From positions 17,586,524 through 17,650,523 of the forward strand of contig OX637343.1 in the NCBI GenBank assembly GCA_951799405.1: a stretch of 64,000 nucleotides of DNA. Reading direction: 5' to 3'. The translations under genes were made by a program, and so were the position numbers. Positions 21,792-31,592 of the stretch are shown here, one piece after another. The notes under the pieces were generated by a model, which was not told the DNA's origin, made no database searches, and worked only from the letters and a program-made list of their open reading frames with translations. The first letter of the stretch is position 1. Each line of letters starts with the position of its first letter. The stretch is from Agapetus fuscipes (taxonomy: Eukaryota; Arthropoda; Insecta; Trichoptera; Glossosomatidae).

Positions 21792-21999
21792 TATCATTTA
21801 TTGTCTACCTATTAGGCGCATGTGCCTGTATGGGATGCACGCCCTTGCAGGTAGGCTAGAAGGCTACCTTTCGCATTTCTATAAATTTGAAAGACAGCAA
21901 TTTATTAACAATTTTTTATGTGATTGCATTCAAAGGCAAGACAAAATACGACCCTTGCCTAACACGTTTTCAAAATTATAAAAATGACGCTCGGATTCT

Positions 22000-22262
22000 A
22001 AATCTAATTCTAAATCTAAGCTGCAAAGATACGTATCATTTGAGATTCATATTAAATGCGTTCCCACAAGCAGACACGCATAATTTCGCGTTTACACATG
22101 CCGCATGTGGACTTATAATATAAAAAAAAACAATCTCAAATGAACTTAAGCCCTGCAACTCTTGCCGGCCTTCCTTGAAGCAGGGGTGACATTGGCAAAG
22201 TGAACCATTTTTTACAGTAGATATGGGTGGTCAGCCGCATACCAACCTATCAGTCGAGGAAT
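22000..22262 (-). repeat. R1b unit, complete
   Basis: On the minus strand it runs from the common boundary (TTCCTCGACTGATAGG) to GCAGCTTAGATTTAG. Confidence 0.8.
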
Positions 22263-22741
22263 TCAGGAAGGGAATCAGGAAGGAATATCAGTCGCATTGA
22301 TGAATGATATTTATGTTCAACAAAATTTCAATTGTCAAAATAACCACCCGACTCAAAACTAGAAGAAAAAAGTGTCAAATGCAACTCTAGATTTTAAATA
22401 TGGTAAGTAATAAATTAATAAATAATTCTCAAGAAAAGGTTATATTTTTCATAAGCACATGAAGTGAACACTGAATTTCAGGTAGAGAAAAAGTACAAAA
22501 TTACACTCATTTACATTTGAAATAAAAAGCTTCTAAAATTGTATGGAGATCCTACCTACTTGTTTAACATTTAAATACTAAAAGAAAATTAATTTAAAAA
22601 GAAATCCTACCTCGCAAGAAAATCAATCGTTTTGATTTGTATATCTACGTGGGTACTTTTAGGACGCCTCAATGCGACGGCAAAATATGATAGGATCCTG
22701 AAACGATCCTGAAAATAAAGGACTCTGTCTGGAATCAGGTG
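22263..22741. other. Unassigned AT-rich stretch
   Basis: No supported feature. Confidence 0.5.
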
Positions 22742-22997
22742 TAATCTAATCTAAGTTGCAAATATATGTAACAATAAAGATTCACATTAGGTATACACAG
22801 ATTCACAAGCAGATACGTACTGTAAGTTTGCGCTAAAACATGCCGCATGTGGGCTTACAATACAAAAACCCGAATTTCAAATGAACATACATCCTGCAAC
22901 TTTTGCCGAATTTCCCTGAAACAGTACATTGGCAAAGTGAACCATTTTCTACAGCATGGGTTGTCAGCCGCATACCAACCTGTAAGTCGAGGTACCT
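22742..22997 (-). repeat. R1a unit, complete
   Basis: It runs from the common 5' boundary (CCTCGACTTACAGG) to GCAACTTAGATTAGATTA, with a small deletion near GAAACAGTACATTGG. Confidence 0.8.
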
Positions 22998-23295
22998 CAG
23001 CTGATTTATTTCTTATAAGTAAGTCATTGCCTAATAGTTAGACATCACTTCAAGTTACTGATCAGAAGTTTGATTTTCCAAGTTGGAAAATCTTTTAAAT
23101 AACAATCGCTTAGGGAGAAAAATTAAGTGTCTGTTACAGTATCTACTATTTATTGAGTGAGGTAAAACCAGCCTTGCTACAAATATATTTTTTCTTGAGA
23201 ATTTACCTAAAGTCTAAGCACATTTGAATGATTTCTTAGCGCCTGTTGCACCAAACTCCAATCAGACAAAAATCAAAATTAAGTGTGATTTCTGA
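22998..23295. other. Unassigned stretch
   Basis: No supported feature. Confidence 0.4.
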
Positions 23296-23727
23296 CTCTG
23301 TGATGACTCTGGAAGAAATGAAAGAAATAGGTAGGTACAATGTAAGGACAGAAAGAAATGGCGGTTGATCTGTAATGTTGGCGGCTGGGGTTTATTAAAT
23401 TGGAATTGTTTTTGTGTTTTAGTTTTGATGTCCATACATATTATAATTTATTTATTTAAAAATAATGTAATGTGTCGTGTATGCGGCTGACCAGTGACCA
23501 CCCATGCTGTAAAAATGGTTCACTTTACCAATGTCACCCCTGTTTCAGAGAAGGACGGCAAGAGTTGCAGGGTGTAGGTGCCATTTGAGATTTGTTTTTT
23601 TTATGTTGTAGGTTCACATGCGGCAAGTGCAAGCGCGAACTTGTTGTGTCTGCTTGTGAAAATACATGTAGGTAATGTGAATCTCCAATGTAACATATCT
23701 TCGCAACTTAGATTAGATTAGACATCT
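23296..23727 (+). mobile_element. RTE-A LINE 3' end with R1a tail
   Basis: C-terminal codons (MTLEEMKE-like, then KDRKKWRLICNVGG) are followed by about 90 bp of UTR and a complete R1a ending GATTAGATTAGA. The order matches 56564-58072, so the link between ORF and R1a is independent of that copy. Confidence 0.85.
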
Positions 23728-24017
23728 CCCAGCAAATCAAAAACTTGTTTGCAAATAGGTAAACCAGCATATAGACATCATCTTTCCTGTTCAAATTCCA
23801 TCACATTATTTCCCATTTCCGAGAATATTAAACCAAAGTCCTTACCAGAATTAAGCAATCAAATTTGATGTGTCAATCAAATATTGATTGGAGATTGGTG
23901 CAACAGGCCCTTAATCACTCTGATAGCTTTGTTTTTCAAAGTAAAAAATATTTCATGGAAATACGGACAATGAGATCCAAGATAGCTGCCTTTCTCTAGT
24001 TTCAGGATTTGAGATTA

Positions 24018-24207
24018 CCTTCCCTGCTTCAGGGAAGGTCGGCAAGAGTTGCAGGGCTTATGTTTATTTGAGATTGGGTTTTTATATTGTAGGTCTACGT
24101 CCACATGCGGCATGTGTAAATTATGCATGTCTGCTTGTGGGAATGCATTTAATATGAATCTCAAATGATACCTACATATCTTTGCAGCTTAGATTTAGAT
24201 TTAACTG
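24018..24207 (+). repeat. R1b unit, 5'-truncated
   Basis: It begins at CTTCCCTGCTTCAGGGAAGG and ends GCAGCTTAGATTTAGATTTA. Confidence 0.8.
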
Positions 24208-24249
24208 AAATCTTCTTTGATTTACAAAAATGTAATTTGTCATGTATGT

Positions 24250-24507
24250 TCCTTGACTTATAGGTTGTTATGCGGCTGACCACCCATAATATAAAAATTG
24301 GTTCACTTTGCCAATGTCACCCCTGTTTCAGGGAAGGACGGCAAGAGTTGCAAGGCTTATGTTCATTTGAGATTGGGTTTTTTATATTGTAGGTCCACAT
24401 TCGGCATGTGTAAGCGCAAAATTATGCTTGTCTGCTTGTGGGAATGCATTTAATATGAATCTCAAAAGATACATATCTTTGCAGCTTAGATTTAGATTTA
24501 ACTGAAA
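24250..24507 (+). repeat. R1b unit, complete
   Basis: It starts at the common boundary. Both this copy and 24018-24207 are followed by ACTGAAATCTTCTTTGA, so the two arose by a local tandem duplication that included the flank. Confidence 0.85.
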
Positions 24508-24889
24508 TCTTCTTTGAAGACGGAGAAAAATGTCGTTATATGAAATGTACCTAAGTAGGTTAGTACCTACCTGTGGAAGTATCCTACATGTATGTTATGA
24601 TAATATATTGAATAGATAATTTTATCAATATTTGCTAATTATGACTGATTAGTCAACTTCATTTTAACACTTGAATCCCTTTAATATCTATTGCCTGACG
24701 TTTTTTTTAATACGGCAGTGTTTTCAAATCTCTAAACACACACCTATTCAAAAACAATAACAACAAAAAAACAATTTTCACTCTAAGTTACATTTTAACA
24801 TCCTAATTTTTTTATCACACAAAAATTTACATTAGTTTGTTTGTTCACACAGTTTTGATCACATTTCTCACATGGCGTTTGTTTTCAGT
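24508..24889. other. Unassigned AT-rich stretch
   Basis: No supported feature; immediately precedes a sharp rise in GC content. Confidence 0.5.
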
Positions 24890-25045
24890 CACGGGGGTGG
24901 TTATCGGCGTTGCTTAGAGCGCAGGGGTACGTCCTGCGTATACGGGGTACACGGTGTGACTGAGGGCGCCCCGGCGCGCAGGACCTGCGGGGGGTGGAGC
25001 GCTCTGTTAGCAGGCCACGCCCCCTGAAAAGGGGAGGAGGCAGGG
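24890..25045 (-). promoter_or_regulatory. GC-rich island upstream of opa, Zic-like site
   Basis: About 155 bp is strikingly GC-rich in AT-rich surroundings and matches none of the window's repeats. On the minus strand CACCCCCCGCAG (24985-24996) is close to the GC-rich element bound by Zic/Opa fingers (CCCCCCGCTG-like), and CCCCTTTTCAGGGGGCG contains an acceptor-like CAG. It lies 6.2 kb upstream of the opa ATG. It could be an enhancer, a non-coding 5' exon or an unrecognised repeat. Confidence 0.35.
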
Positions 25046-25408
25046 TTGACAAAAGTAAAAACGAAAAATAAGATAAATATTTTTTTTTTCAAAAAATATT
25101 TAATTGAATTTACAGCATGTATTGGTTGTTGAGAGACTTGGGGAGACTAAGATCAGTGAAAAGACTCAACTAATTAAGTTGATTTTCTGACAAATACAAA
25201 AATAAGTGAAAATAAAATAAAATGGTAAAAATATATGTATACCTAGGTATCAAAAATAAAACCGAGTAACTTTTCAACAGCCTTCACTACATAAAAATGA
25301 ATAGATACCTATATTTAAAAATAAATATCTTTCCTTTGTATTCTAAGTGTCACATTGTAAATTTATTAAAGCCCTAACAACTTTCAAACTGAACTACATA
25401 TTGCGAGT
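25046..25408. other. Unassigned AT-rich stretch
   Basis: It starts CAGGGTTGACAAAAG near 25041, which mirrors GGCCAACCCTG near 25813. Whether these are ends of one 780-bp element is unclear. Confidence 0.3.
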
Positions 25409-25535
25409 TTAGTTCATCCTCAGTCGTCGTGCAGAGAGGGTGTCTCCTGAAGACGTTAGCTACGTCGCTAACGAAACGTCGAGAATAAGATAAGTTCTCT
25501 TATAACGGTTCGTCTTATACCTATCCGAAAATACA
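25409..25535 (+). repeat. Hairpin-bearing repeat (Penelope-associated?)
   Basis: The best-preserved copy: GTCTCCTGAAGACG, a GTTAGC stem with loop TACGTC and GCTAAC, then GAAACGTCGAG. The right side (TTATAACGGTTCGTCTTATA) is the complement of the left side of the copy at 9768. Confidence 0.55.
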
Positions 25536-25809
25536 TTTTAACTTTGTTGTTATCTATTATTATTGTAAATATGACCTATAGGTTTCATGTATTTAAGGGT
25601 AAATGAATTTCTTGCCATAGTTTACTACCTGATATATAGTAGATTACTTTTCTTGCCGTAGAAGGTTTTCAAATGCTGAATATCAAAAAGGAAACGTTAT
25701 CATGGACCCAATTAAGTTTCATTTTAAACAAAAAAATAGAAAAATCTTAAAATCTAAGGTACTAATCTCTTGTAAAAAAAGAACAGGAAAATCTTCTCAT
25801 TTCTTATTT
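25536..25809. other. Unassigned stretch
   Basis: No supported feature. Confidence 0.4.
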
Positions 25810-25965
25810 TAGGCCAACCCTGTCACTGCACAGTAGTACATCCATAAAATACTCTCATCTGATTGGTCCACTCATTTGAGGGGTGGAGGAGCTCCCCGCT
25901 GATTGGCTCCGCAGGTGGCGGCTTGCCATTGGTCGAACGCTAAACCCGATCCAGCCAATCAGAGA
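25810..25965 (-). promoter_or_regulatory. Candidate minus-strand promoter with four CCAAT boxes
   Basis: On the minus strand three CCAAT and one ATTGG box occur within 100 bp (plus-strand positions 25955, 25928, 25902 and 25862), followed by ATTTTAT (25844-25850) and an initiator-like GCAGTG near 25826. Spacing and orientation suit transcription toward opa, whose ATG is 7.2 kb away, which would need a 5' UTR intron. A chance cluster or a transposon terminus is possible. Confidence 0.35.
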
Positions 25966-26107
25966 AAGGCATTATTATATTGTTTTTCTTTCAAGTAAAT
26001 ATTTTATTAACGTTCATTAACCACTTCCTAACATGCTCATTACAAAATAATTGTCAAGATTTGTAAAATATAAAAGGTTTCCTTTTAAGTCAATTCAGTC
26101 GGACCAG

Positions 26108-26352
26108 ATAATCTAATCTAAGTTGAAAATATATGGAAAATTTGGGATTCACGCATTCTCACAAGCAGACACGTATAAGTTTGCGCTTGCACATGCCGCA
26201 TGTGAGCCTGCAACATAAAAACCCAAATCTCAAATGAATATACACCCTGCAACCTTTACCGACCTTCCCTGAAACAGGTGACACTGGAAAAGAGAACCAT
26301 TTTTTTATAGCATGGGTGGTCAGCCTCACACCAACCTATAAATTAAGGAATA
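26108..26352 (-). repeat. R1a unit, complete
   Basis: It runs from TTCCTTAATTTATAGG to TCAACTTAGATTAGATTA on the minus strand. Confidence 0.8.
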
Positions 26353-26401
26353 ACTAAGCTTGATATGCTTGAGATCCTTTTTCTTATAATATCTGTTATA
26401 A

Positions 26402-26556
26402 GCATGATTTATTTGGTGAGCGCTGCTTTTGTGTAAATTACACCTCAAGAGCCCTGTTCGAACTTGGTCGTGGCTATAGAAAGCGTCAATTCTCAAGCAA
26501 GACCCACTTGCTATCTATATCTATGTCATGATAGACCATTGATGGCCGGTCTTTTA
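26402..26556 (-). mobile_element. S1 SINE tail half
   Basis: The short tail and half of the body remain (TTACAC, GGCTCTTGAGG). The tRNA-like head is missing, and a TATC expansion sits inside. Confidence 0.65.
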
Positions 26557-26699
26557 CATCTACGTACATTGTAATGTTTAGATGGAAAGGTATCTCCAGG
26601 ATGTACCTTCAGGATACTTACTTCCGGCTAGCTCTCATCAGCATCACTCTCAGGGCGTGGGGTTCTTTTTTTTTTGGGTTGCTTACTTGTATTTTGGGA

Positions 26700-27190
26700 A
26701 GGTTGTCTATTAAAATATAAGTTTAACATGAACAAATAAGGGTTTATTTACTTTAGTAATATGGGGAAAAAGGGGAAATAAGGGAATGGCCCGACCTTGT
26801 CACTAAAACACTCCCTACTCTGTCGACTGGAGTTCCGAACTGAATGACCTGGGGCAGCGCCCCAGGCTAGCGGCGGCTCACGAGGCGGACGCCTCTCCAC
26901 GTTGGAGCCCCTGGGTGGGCGCTCCTATGCACTATGTCTCCTATGCCTCTGGTCCACAAGGCGGGTGCCTTGCTGTAGATGTAGCAAGTAGATGGGGAGG
27001 AGGGAGCTCCATTGTAATGCCTCCTCTTGCACTGCTTGGTGCTTGGTCGTTGACGTCTGACTCTCTTCACATCTTGCCGGGAACTGAAGAACGACGGCCC
27101 GATCAGATCACACGGCGCAGTTCGGCCGCTTCCGTGACCGTTCGGCTCCGTTCGGCCCACAAAACACACTGTACACTTGGAGATTGTTTT
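26700..27190 (-). other. GC-rich unclassified repeat-like region
   Basis: The AT-rich stretch 26700-26800 and the GC-rich stretch 26850-27180 seem to be one unit. On the minus strand it holds an AATAAACCC poly-A-signal-like site near 26740 and a 100-codon ORF with no known domain. An LTR is one possibility; no TG...CA ends or duplication could be fixed. Confidence 0.25.
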
Positions 27191-27284
27191 TTATATGTTA
27201 TTTTAAAATAACATAACAACATCTAAGTAGGTACATTTTTTTAAATGTAAATGTTAGGTAGATATATTTCATGTGCTTTATCGG

Positions 27285-27346
27285 GATTCCAACCCATGAC
27301 CTTCCATTTAAGAGTCCGAAGCGTTACCACTAGACTGCGGACCGGC
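27285..27346 (-). mobile_element. S1 tRNA-like head, isolated
   Basis: Only the head remains (CGGTCCGCAGTCTAGTGGTA, B box GGTTGGAATCC). Confidence 0.7.
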
Positions 27347-27531
27347 GTTTATGATGTTTTGTCAAGTGATGTTTTTTCCATGTGCTTTTTATGGTGCGTT
27401 CTTTTTGAGGTAACAATGTGATTTTTTGTCGTGCGACGTTTTGCCACTGTGTCGCTCTAGCATGGAACCAAAAAAAATAACTAAGCTATATTCGAATCAT
27501 CGAAAGATGTATCTATGTATACAACCTTGAT

Positions 27532-27653
27532 GTCAACGACGATACCATGGTGAAAGCACCAGTTCTCATCAGATCACCGAAGTTAAGCAACATTGGGCGC
27601 GGATGCATCTTGGATGGGTGACCGCTAGGTAGGTACACCGCGTGTTGTTGGCA
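27532..27653 (+). pseudogene. 5S rRNA-like head of a composite SINE
   Basis: It aligns end to end with insect 5S rRNA: GTCAACGACGATACCA at the start, the internal promoter region ATCACCGAAGTTAAGCAAC, then GGGCGCGG, GGTGACCGC and CACCGCGTGTTGTTGGC. A 4-bp TAGG expansion and joining to S1 nine bases later show it is not a working rRNA gene. Confidence 0.9.
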
Positions 27654-27941
27654 TTTCTTGGACCGGTCCGTAGTCCAGTGGCAGCACTTCGGACTCGTTA
27701 ATGGAAGGTTGTGGATTCGAATCCCGGCGGAGCACAAAAAATATACAATTTATATTTCCAAATATGCTCTTCGCTGGGTTCAACCGGTCACTGAAAGGTC
27801 CATCCAACCTTACAACAACTAAGTCTTGCTTGAGAGTTGGCGCTTTCTACAGTGACGACCAAGCTCGCAGAGGGCTCTTGAGGTGTGATACACACAAAAA
27901 CAGCGATCACCAAATAAATCATCCTAATATTATTACATTGT
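27654..27941 (+). mobile_element. S1 SINE joined to the 5S head
   Basis: After TTTCTTG the S1 head begins at GACCGGTCCGTAGTCCAGTG. The full S1 body and short tail (CTAATATTATTA) follow. With the 5S head this is a 5S-tRNA composite of about 410 bp. Confidence 0.85.
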
Positions 27942-28099
27942 TATCTATTGATGTGGATGAGCTTTAACCTGCTTTAGTTTTGGTTCTCATCTTTAATGGA
28001 AACCATAAATTAACCAACATTGTATCCATACGTCTTCTATCTTCAATGATTGATAGTCTACTACCAGCTCTATTTACTTACTTACCTATTACCTATCCG

Positions 28100-28396
28100 A
28101 CCGGTCCGTAGTCCAGTGGTAGCACTTCGGACTCGTAAATGGAAGGTTGTGGGTTCGAATCCCGGCGGAGCAAAAAAAATAGTTGAAGTGGGGGTTTCCT
28201 AGCTACCAAGAGGGCTGGTACTACTCATTTCTTGTGAAGGCTGAGTAGGTACCTAAGCCTTGCCGGTATTTTATTTTGGGTTAGAATAAACACCGAAACG
28301 GGAAATCATAAACCATTTCTGACACCCTCGGTAGGATTCGAACCCGGGCCCTCGGCATGGAATGCAAGCACTCTTCCAACTGAGACATTGACCTAA
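28100..28396. mobile_element. S1 head (+) fused to S2 (-)
   Basis: The S1 tRNA-like head ends at CGGAGCAAAAAAAATA (28178). From 28182 the sequence is S2 on the minus strand, complete through its head (TGGAAGAGTGCTTGCATTCC). The fusion is head-on and probably formed by insertion and deletion. Confidence 0.75.
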
Positions 28397-28506
28397 AATT
28401 GTGAAACAACCAAAAACGAACCTAAATAAGTAAGAAAATAAAGAAATATCTCTCAAGGTTATTGTGCAAAAAACCAATTGAGTAACTTAGATTAGATTAG
28501 ATTAGA

Positions 28507-28953
28507 TTTTCCTTGACTTATAGGTTTGTACCTAGGTATGCAGCTGACCACCCATGCTGTAGAGAATGGTTCACTTTGCCAATGTCGCCCCTGTTTCAGA
28601 GAAGGTCAGCAAGGCGTATGTATGTTCATTTGAGATTTGGGTTTTAATATTGCAAGTCCACATGCGATACTATACCTAATGTGAATCCTTAATGTTACAT
28701 ATCTTTGCAACTTAGATTAGATTAGATTAGATTTTCCTTGACTTATAGGTTTGTACCTAGGTATGCAGCTGACCACCCATGCTGTAGAGAATGGTTCACT
28801 TTGCCAATGTCGCCCCTGTTTCAGAGAAGGTCAGCAAGGCGTATGTATGTTCATTTGAGATTTGGGTTTTAATATTGTAAGTCCACATGCGATACTATAC
28901 CTAATGTGAATCCTTAATGTTACATATCTTTGCAACTTAGATTAGATTAGATT
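28507..28953 (+). repeat. R1a tandem duplication, 225-bp unit x2
   Basis: Two R1a copies lie directly in tandem (28507-28731 and 28732-28953). They share the same internal deletion and the extra CCTAGG near the start, and differ at about one base in the body. The duplication is therefore recent and copied a defective R1a. Confidence 0.85.
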
Positions 28954-28956
28954 TTA

Positions 28957-29267
28957 TGCAGCTCACACGACACTCATCTCCACCATGCATTTTAACTGTC
29001 GTTTTACCGTGCGTTGTATTAAATGCCATTTTAAATTTCCAAAACCCAAGCTGCAGTGTTGAAGAGACTGCCCCGTGATAGTGATTCGACTTTGTTTCGC
29101 CGATCGTTTCGCAATAAAGCTGAATCAGGCGCTGCCGAGTCTCTAATGCGGTAGTCACGATGCTCTGCAGTGTCAGGCGCCCCTGACTGCGGAGGTTGCC
29201 AGGGTTACGCGCCCCCGCGGCTCCCGGCCCGCCCCCGGGTTACTCCGAAACCGCTTGAGCACCCCTG
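28957..29267. other. GC-rich unclassified region, hAT-like end
   Basis: The last 120 bp is very GC-rich, and on the minus strand begins CAGGGGTGCTCAAGCGG, a hAT-type terminus. The opposite end was not found before the R1a tandem. No domain was seen in the 73-codon ORF inside. Confidence 0.35.
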
Positions 29268-29773
29268 GGCTGGAAGTCTCATCACCACGGTAGTTCTTTC
29301 ACGGTAGTTCACGGTAGTTCTTCGCTTGCACTTCCTTTCTTTCTTTCGAAATTTCAGAGGGTTACATTAAAAAAAAACTTAAATGTAATTAATTGTTTGT
29401 ATTCCTTGACTTATAGTTTGGTATGAGGCTGACCACCAATACTGTAACAAATGGTTCATTGTTCCAATGTCACCCTGTGTCAGGGAAGGTCGGCAAAAGT
29501 TGTAGGGTTTATGTTCATTTGAGGTTTGGATTTTATTTGTAAGTGGTACACATTCAGCATATTTTGTAAGCGCGGACTACCTACACGTGTTTGTTTGTGG
29601 GTAGGATGCATTTTATATGAGCTTTAAATGTTAATATATCTTTGCAACTTAGATTATAAATTTTCGATTAAATAGACTTGCGGCCATCTTGGATTGACAG
29701 ATCTTCATACAAATATTACCGATATTCGGTAGGTAAGAATTACCGTGGTGATGAGAGTTCCAGCCAGTTCGCC
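29268..29773. mobile_element. M1 MITE split by an RTE-A 3' end
   Basis: The left arm (GGAAGTCTCATCACCACGGT, 29268-29314) and the right arm (ACCGTGGTGATGAGAGTTCC, about 29672-29773) are the inverted ends of the element seen whole at 44027. RTE-A/R1c sequence at 29375-29660 separates them. CACGGTAGTTC is repeated three times in the left arm. Confidence 0.75.
29375..29660 (+). mobile_element. RTE-A 3' UTR end with R1c
   Basis: It starts with UTR sequence AATGTAATTAATTGTTTGTA, which also precedes R1c at 14800, so this copy extends beyond the usual R1 boundary. It ends GCAACTTAGATTATA. Confidence 0.8.
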
Positions 29774-29982
29774 GAATATACAACATACATACCTACCTTA
29801 AACTCGATTCGATTGCTTTAATCGAAAAAATTAATCAAATCTAAATCTCTAGGAGCTACTGTTACTGTTCCTGTATCCTGCCGTCATTTCTCCAGGGGTG
29901 GCCCGTACCTCCGCAGATGCGTGTCCCCTTTTATCTGTCATTAGGTACATAGATATCTCTTTTTTATATATTTTTTATCTTT

Positions 29983-30178
29983 GCCTATGTCACCCCTGTT
30001 TCAGGGAAGGTTGGCAAGAGTTGCTGGGCTTATGTTCATTTGAGATTGGGTTTTTATATTGTAGGTCCACATGCGGCATGTGTTAGCACGAACTTATACA
30101 TGTCTGCTTGTGGGAATGCGTTTAATATGAATCTTAAATGATATATATCTTTGCAGCTTAGATTTAGATTTACATATC
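29983..30178 (+). repeat. R1b unit, 5'-truncated
   Basis: It begins CTATGTCACCCCTGTTTCAG and ends GCAGCTTAGATTTAGATTTA. Confidence 0.8.
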
Positions 30179-30239
30179 TCTTTCATTTCTTCGTACCTAC
30201 ATGCCTAAACTTCTATTGCAAAGTGACTCTTGAAGTGAA

Positions 30240-30713
30240 ATGAGTAAAGTATGTACGGTGGAAACGAAGCATTGGAGAAGCATGACAGGAAAATCCCTGA
30301 AGGATAGTCAGGAATGAATGGGTAAAGTATTCTTTACCCATTCATTCCTGACTCTAATGTAAGTTGACAGAGGATGTGAAAGTTAAGGTGCAAAAGAATG
30401 TGATGAGATGGTTTGGGCATGTGGAAAGAATGAATGATGATAGATTGACAAAGTAGGTATACCTATATGCAAAGGAGCTGTAAAAGGAAAAAGAGGTAAG
30501 GGACGACCGAGAAAACTATGGAGTGATCAAATTGAGGAGATTGTGAAAGAATAGAATATACAAAGTGAGCGTAAAAGAAGAGAATGCACGAAAAAGGTGA
30601 TGGATTTTCATTAATTGAAAGAGGTAGGTATGTAAGATAAGACGAAATGGAGGCAGCTCTGAAGATGCTCCAGCCACCCCTAGCGGAATGGCGACAGAGT
30701 TACAGTTATAGTT
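30240..30713 (+). mobile_element. RTE-B LINE 3' end with internal rearrangement
   Basis: It codes for VRWFGHVERMNDDRLTK-like sequence, a stop near AAGTAGG, then RPRKLWSDQIEEIVKE and the usual end. Compared with 49303-49800, a segment near 30330-30365 has been replaced by an inverted copy of the preceding 22 bp. Confidence 0.8.
30306..30353. repeat. Perfect 22-bp palindrome inside RTE-B
   Basis: AGTCAGGAATGAATGGGTAA and the two bases after it are exactly complementary to 30332-30353, with a 4-base TATT loop. The other RTE-B copies have only the first arm, so this is a local fold-back event. Confidence 0.9.
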
Positions 30714-30715
30714 AC

Positions 30716-31207
30716 TCTTGAAGCTACGTGATGGCGATTTAGGTCCAAATATAAGATGTAGGTACTGTGATTATTTATTAAGTAAAAGTAGGTACCTACC
30801 TACATTTGTATTCCTTCGCTGAGAATCGAGCCCACTACCTTCCTACCGCAAGTCTGGACCATCAACCTTTAAGCCACAATAATCTAAAGTTATTCAAAAC
30901 CATTTTCATCCGACACAAACACAAAGAGGAAGAAGTTAATTAATGATTTAAATTTTCAAATGAGCCATGATCGCTGAAGGATCGGGGATTTCCTTATTAA
31001 TTCTCGGTGTCAGGGTTCGATTCCCGGCCCGGCGCGGTGGCTGAGTGCAGCGCGTGCCCCCCCGCGGCTAGGGCTCGATCCCGCGAAGTTATTTATTACT
31101 GCAGCCTGCATTACTAGCTCTGCCATAAGTAAGGTGTGTCCCGAGCTAAGGGCCCTTTGTTGGCAGGGATAATCTGAATTGTCTGGAAGTTGTAATTAAC
31201 TAAATTT
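30716..31207. other. Unassigned; tRNA-like patch at 31020-31090
   Basis: GGCGCGGTGGCTGAGTGCAG with GGCTCGATCCC downstream resembles pol III A and B boxes of a tRNA-derived SINE head. A second GGTTCGATTCCC precedes it. Not the S1 or S2 family. The rest is anonymous. Confidence 0.35.
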
Positions 31208-31352
31208 GTTATTATTTCATATTGGTATTCCGGAGGTCTAAGACGATTGAGGACCTAAAGAGGAGGATGAAGACATTTTTCTTCGCCCAGTAAAATACTA
31301 AGCGCCCTTGGAGTGACATTGAGTTACGAAACGGCGCTGATAAGGAAATCAT
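31208..31352 (+). mobile_element. CR1-like LINE 3' end
   Basis: It encodes only SKTIEDLKRRMKTFFFAQ and a stop, then GCGCCCTTGGAGTGAC and a tail of ATC units. The stop-proximal sequence matches the CR1 ends at 36000 and 39982. Confidence 0.75.
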
Positions 31353-31402
31353 CATCATCATATGGTAAGCTTTTTTTTTTAAAAATCATGTGTGGGGGAT
31401 TC

Positions 31403-31592
31403 CCTACATTAGGTACAGAGACTCTAGCGGTCTATGACACTTGTTGCAGTGCCGCAAATGTGTTGTTTGCGAGCTTGGTCGTCGCTACAAAGCGCCAATA
31501 CTTTTTGCCAATATTTTTTGAGCTCCGCCGGGATTCGAACCCACAACCTTCCATTCAGTCCGAAATGCTGCCACTGGACTACGGGCCGGTCA
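31403..31592 (-). mobile_element. S1L SINE with internal deletion
   Basis: The tRNA-like head (GGCCCGTAGTCCAGTGGCAG) is joined to the long-type tail (TTTGCGGCACTGCAACAAGT). The central body is missing. Confidence 0.75.

Noticed and set aside
24901..25092. 63-codon minus-strand ORF with a hydrophobic start (MKKKIFILFFVFTF)
   Set aside because: The signal-peptide look comes from an A/T-rich edge joined to the GC-rich island. The rest is low-complexity proline and arginine without a domain.
25411..25480. Hammerhead ribozyme call
   Set aside because: CTGAAGA and GAAA are present around a good stem, but an extra C between CTGAAGA and the stem departs from the core. Kept only as a hypothesis.
25041..25822. 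780-bp transposon bounded by CAGGGTTGAC and GGCCAACCCTG
   Set aside because: The ends match for only about 10 bp with a mismatch, and no target duplication flanks them.
26867..27211. Overlapping 98-100-codon ORFs on both strands
   Set aside because: Open frames on both strands are expected in a short GC-rich block. No domain was recognised.
27532..27653. Functional 5S rRNA gene
   Set aside because: It has an internal expansion, is joined directly to S1, and a second copy has the same junction. It is a SINE head.
28507..28953. CRISPR-like or satellite array
   Set aside because: Only two units, each a known R1a copy. No spacers and no further tandem copies.
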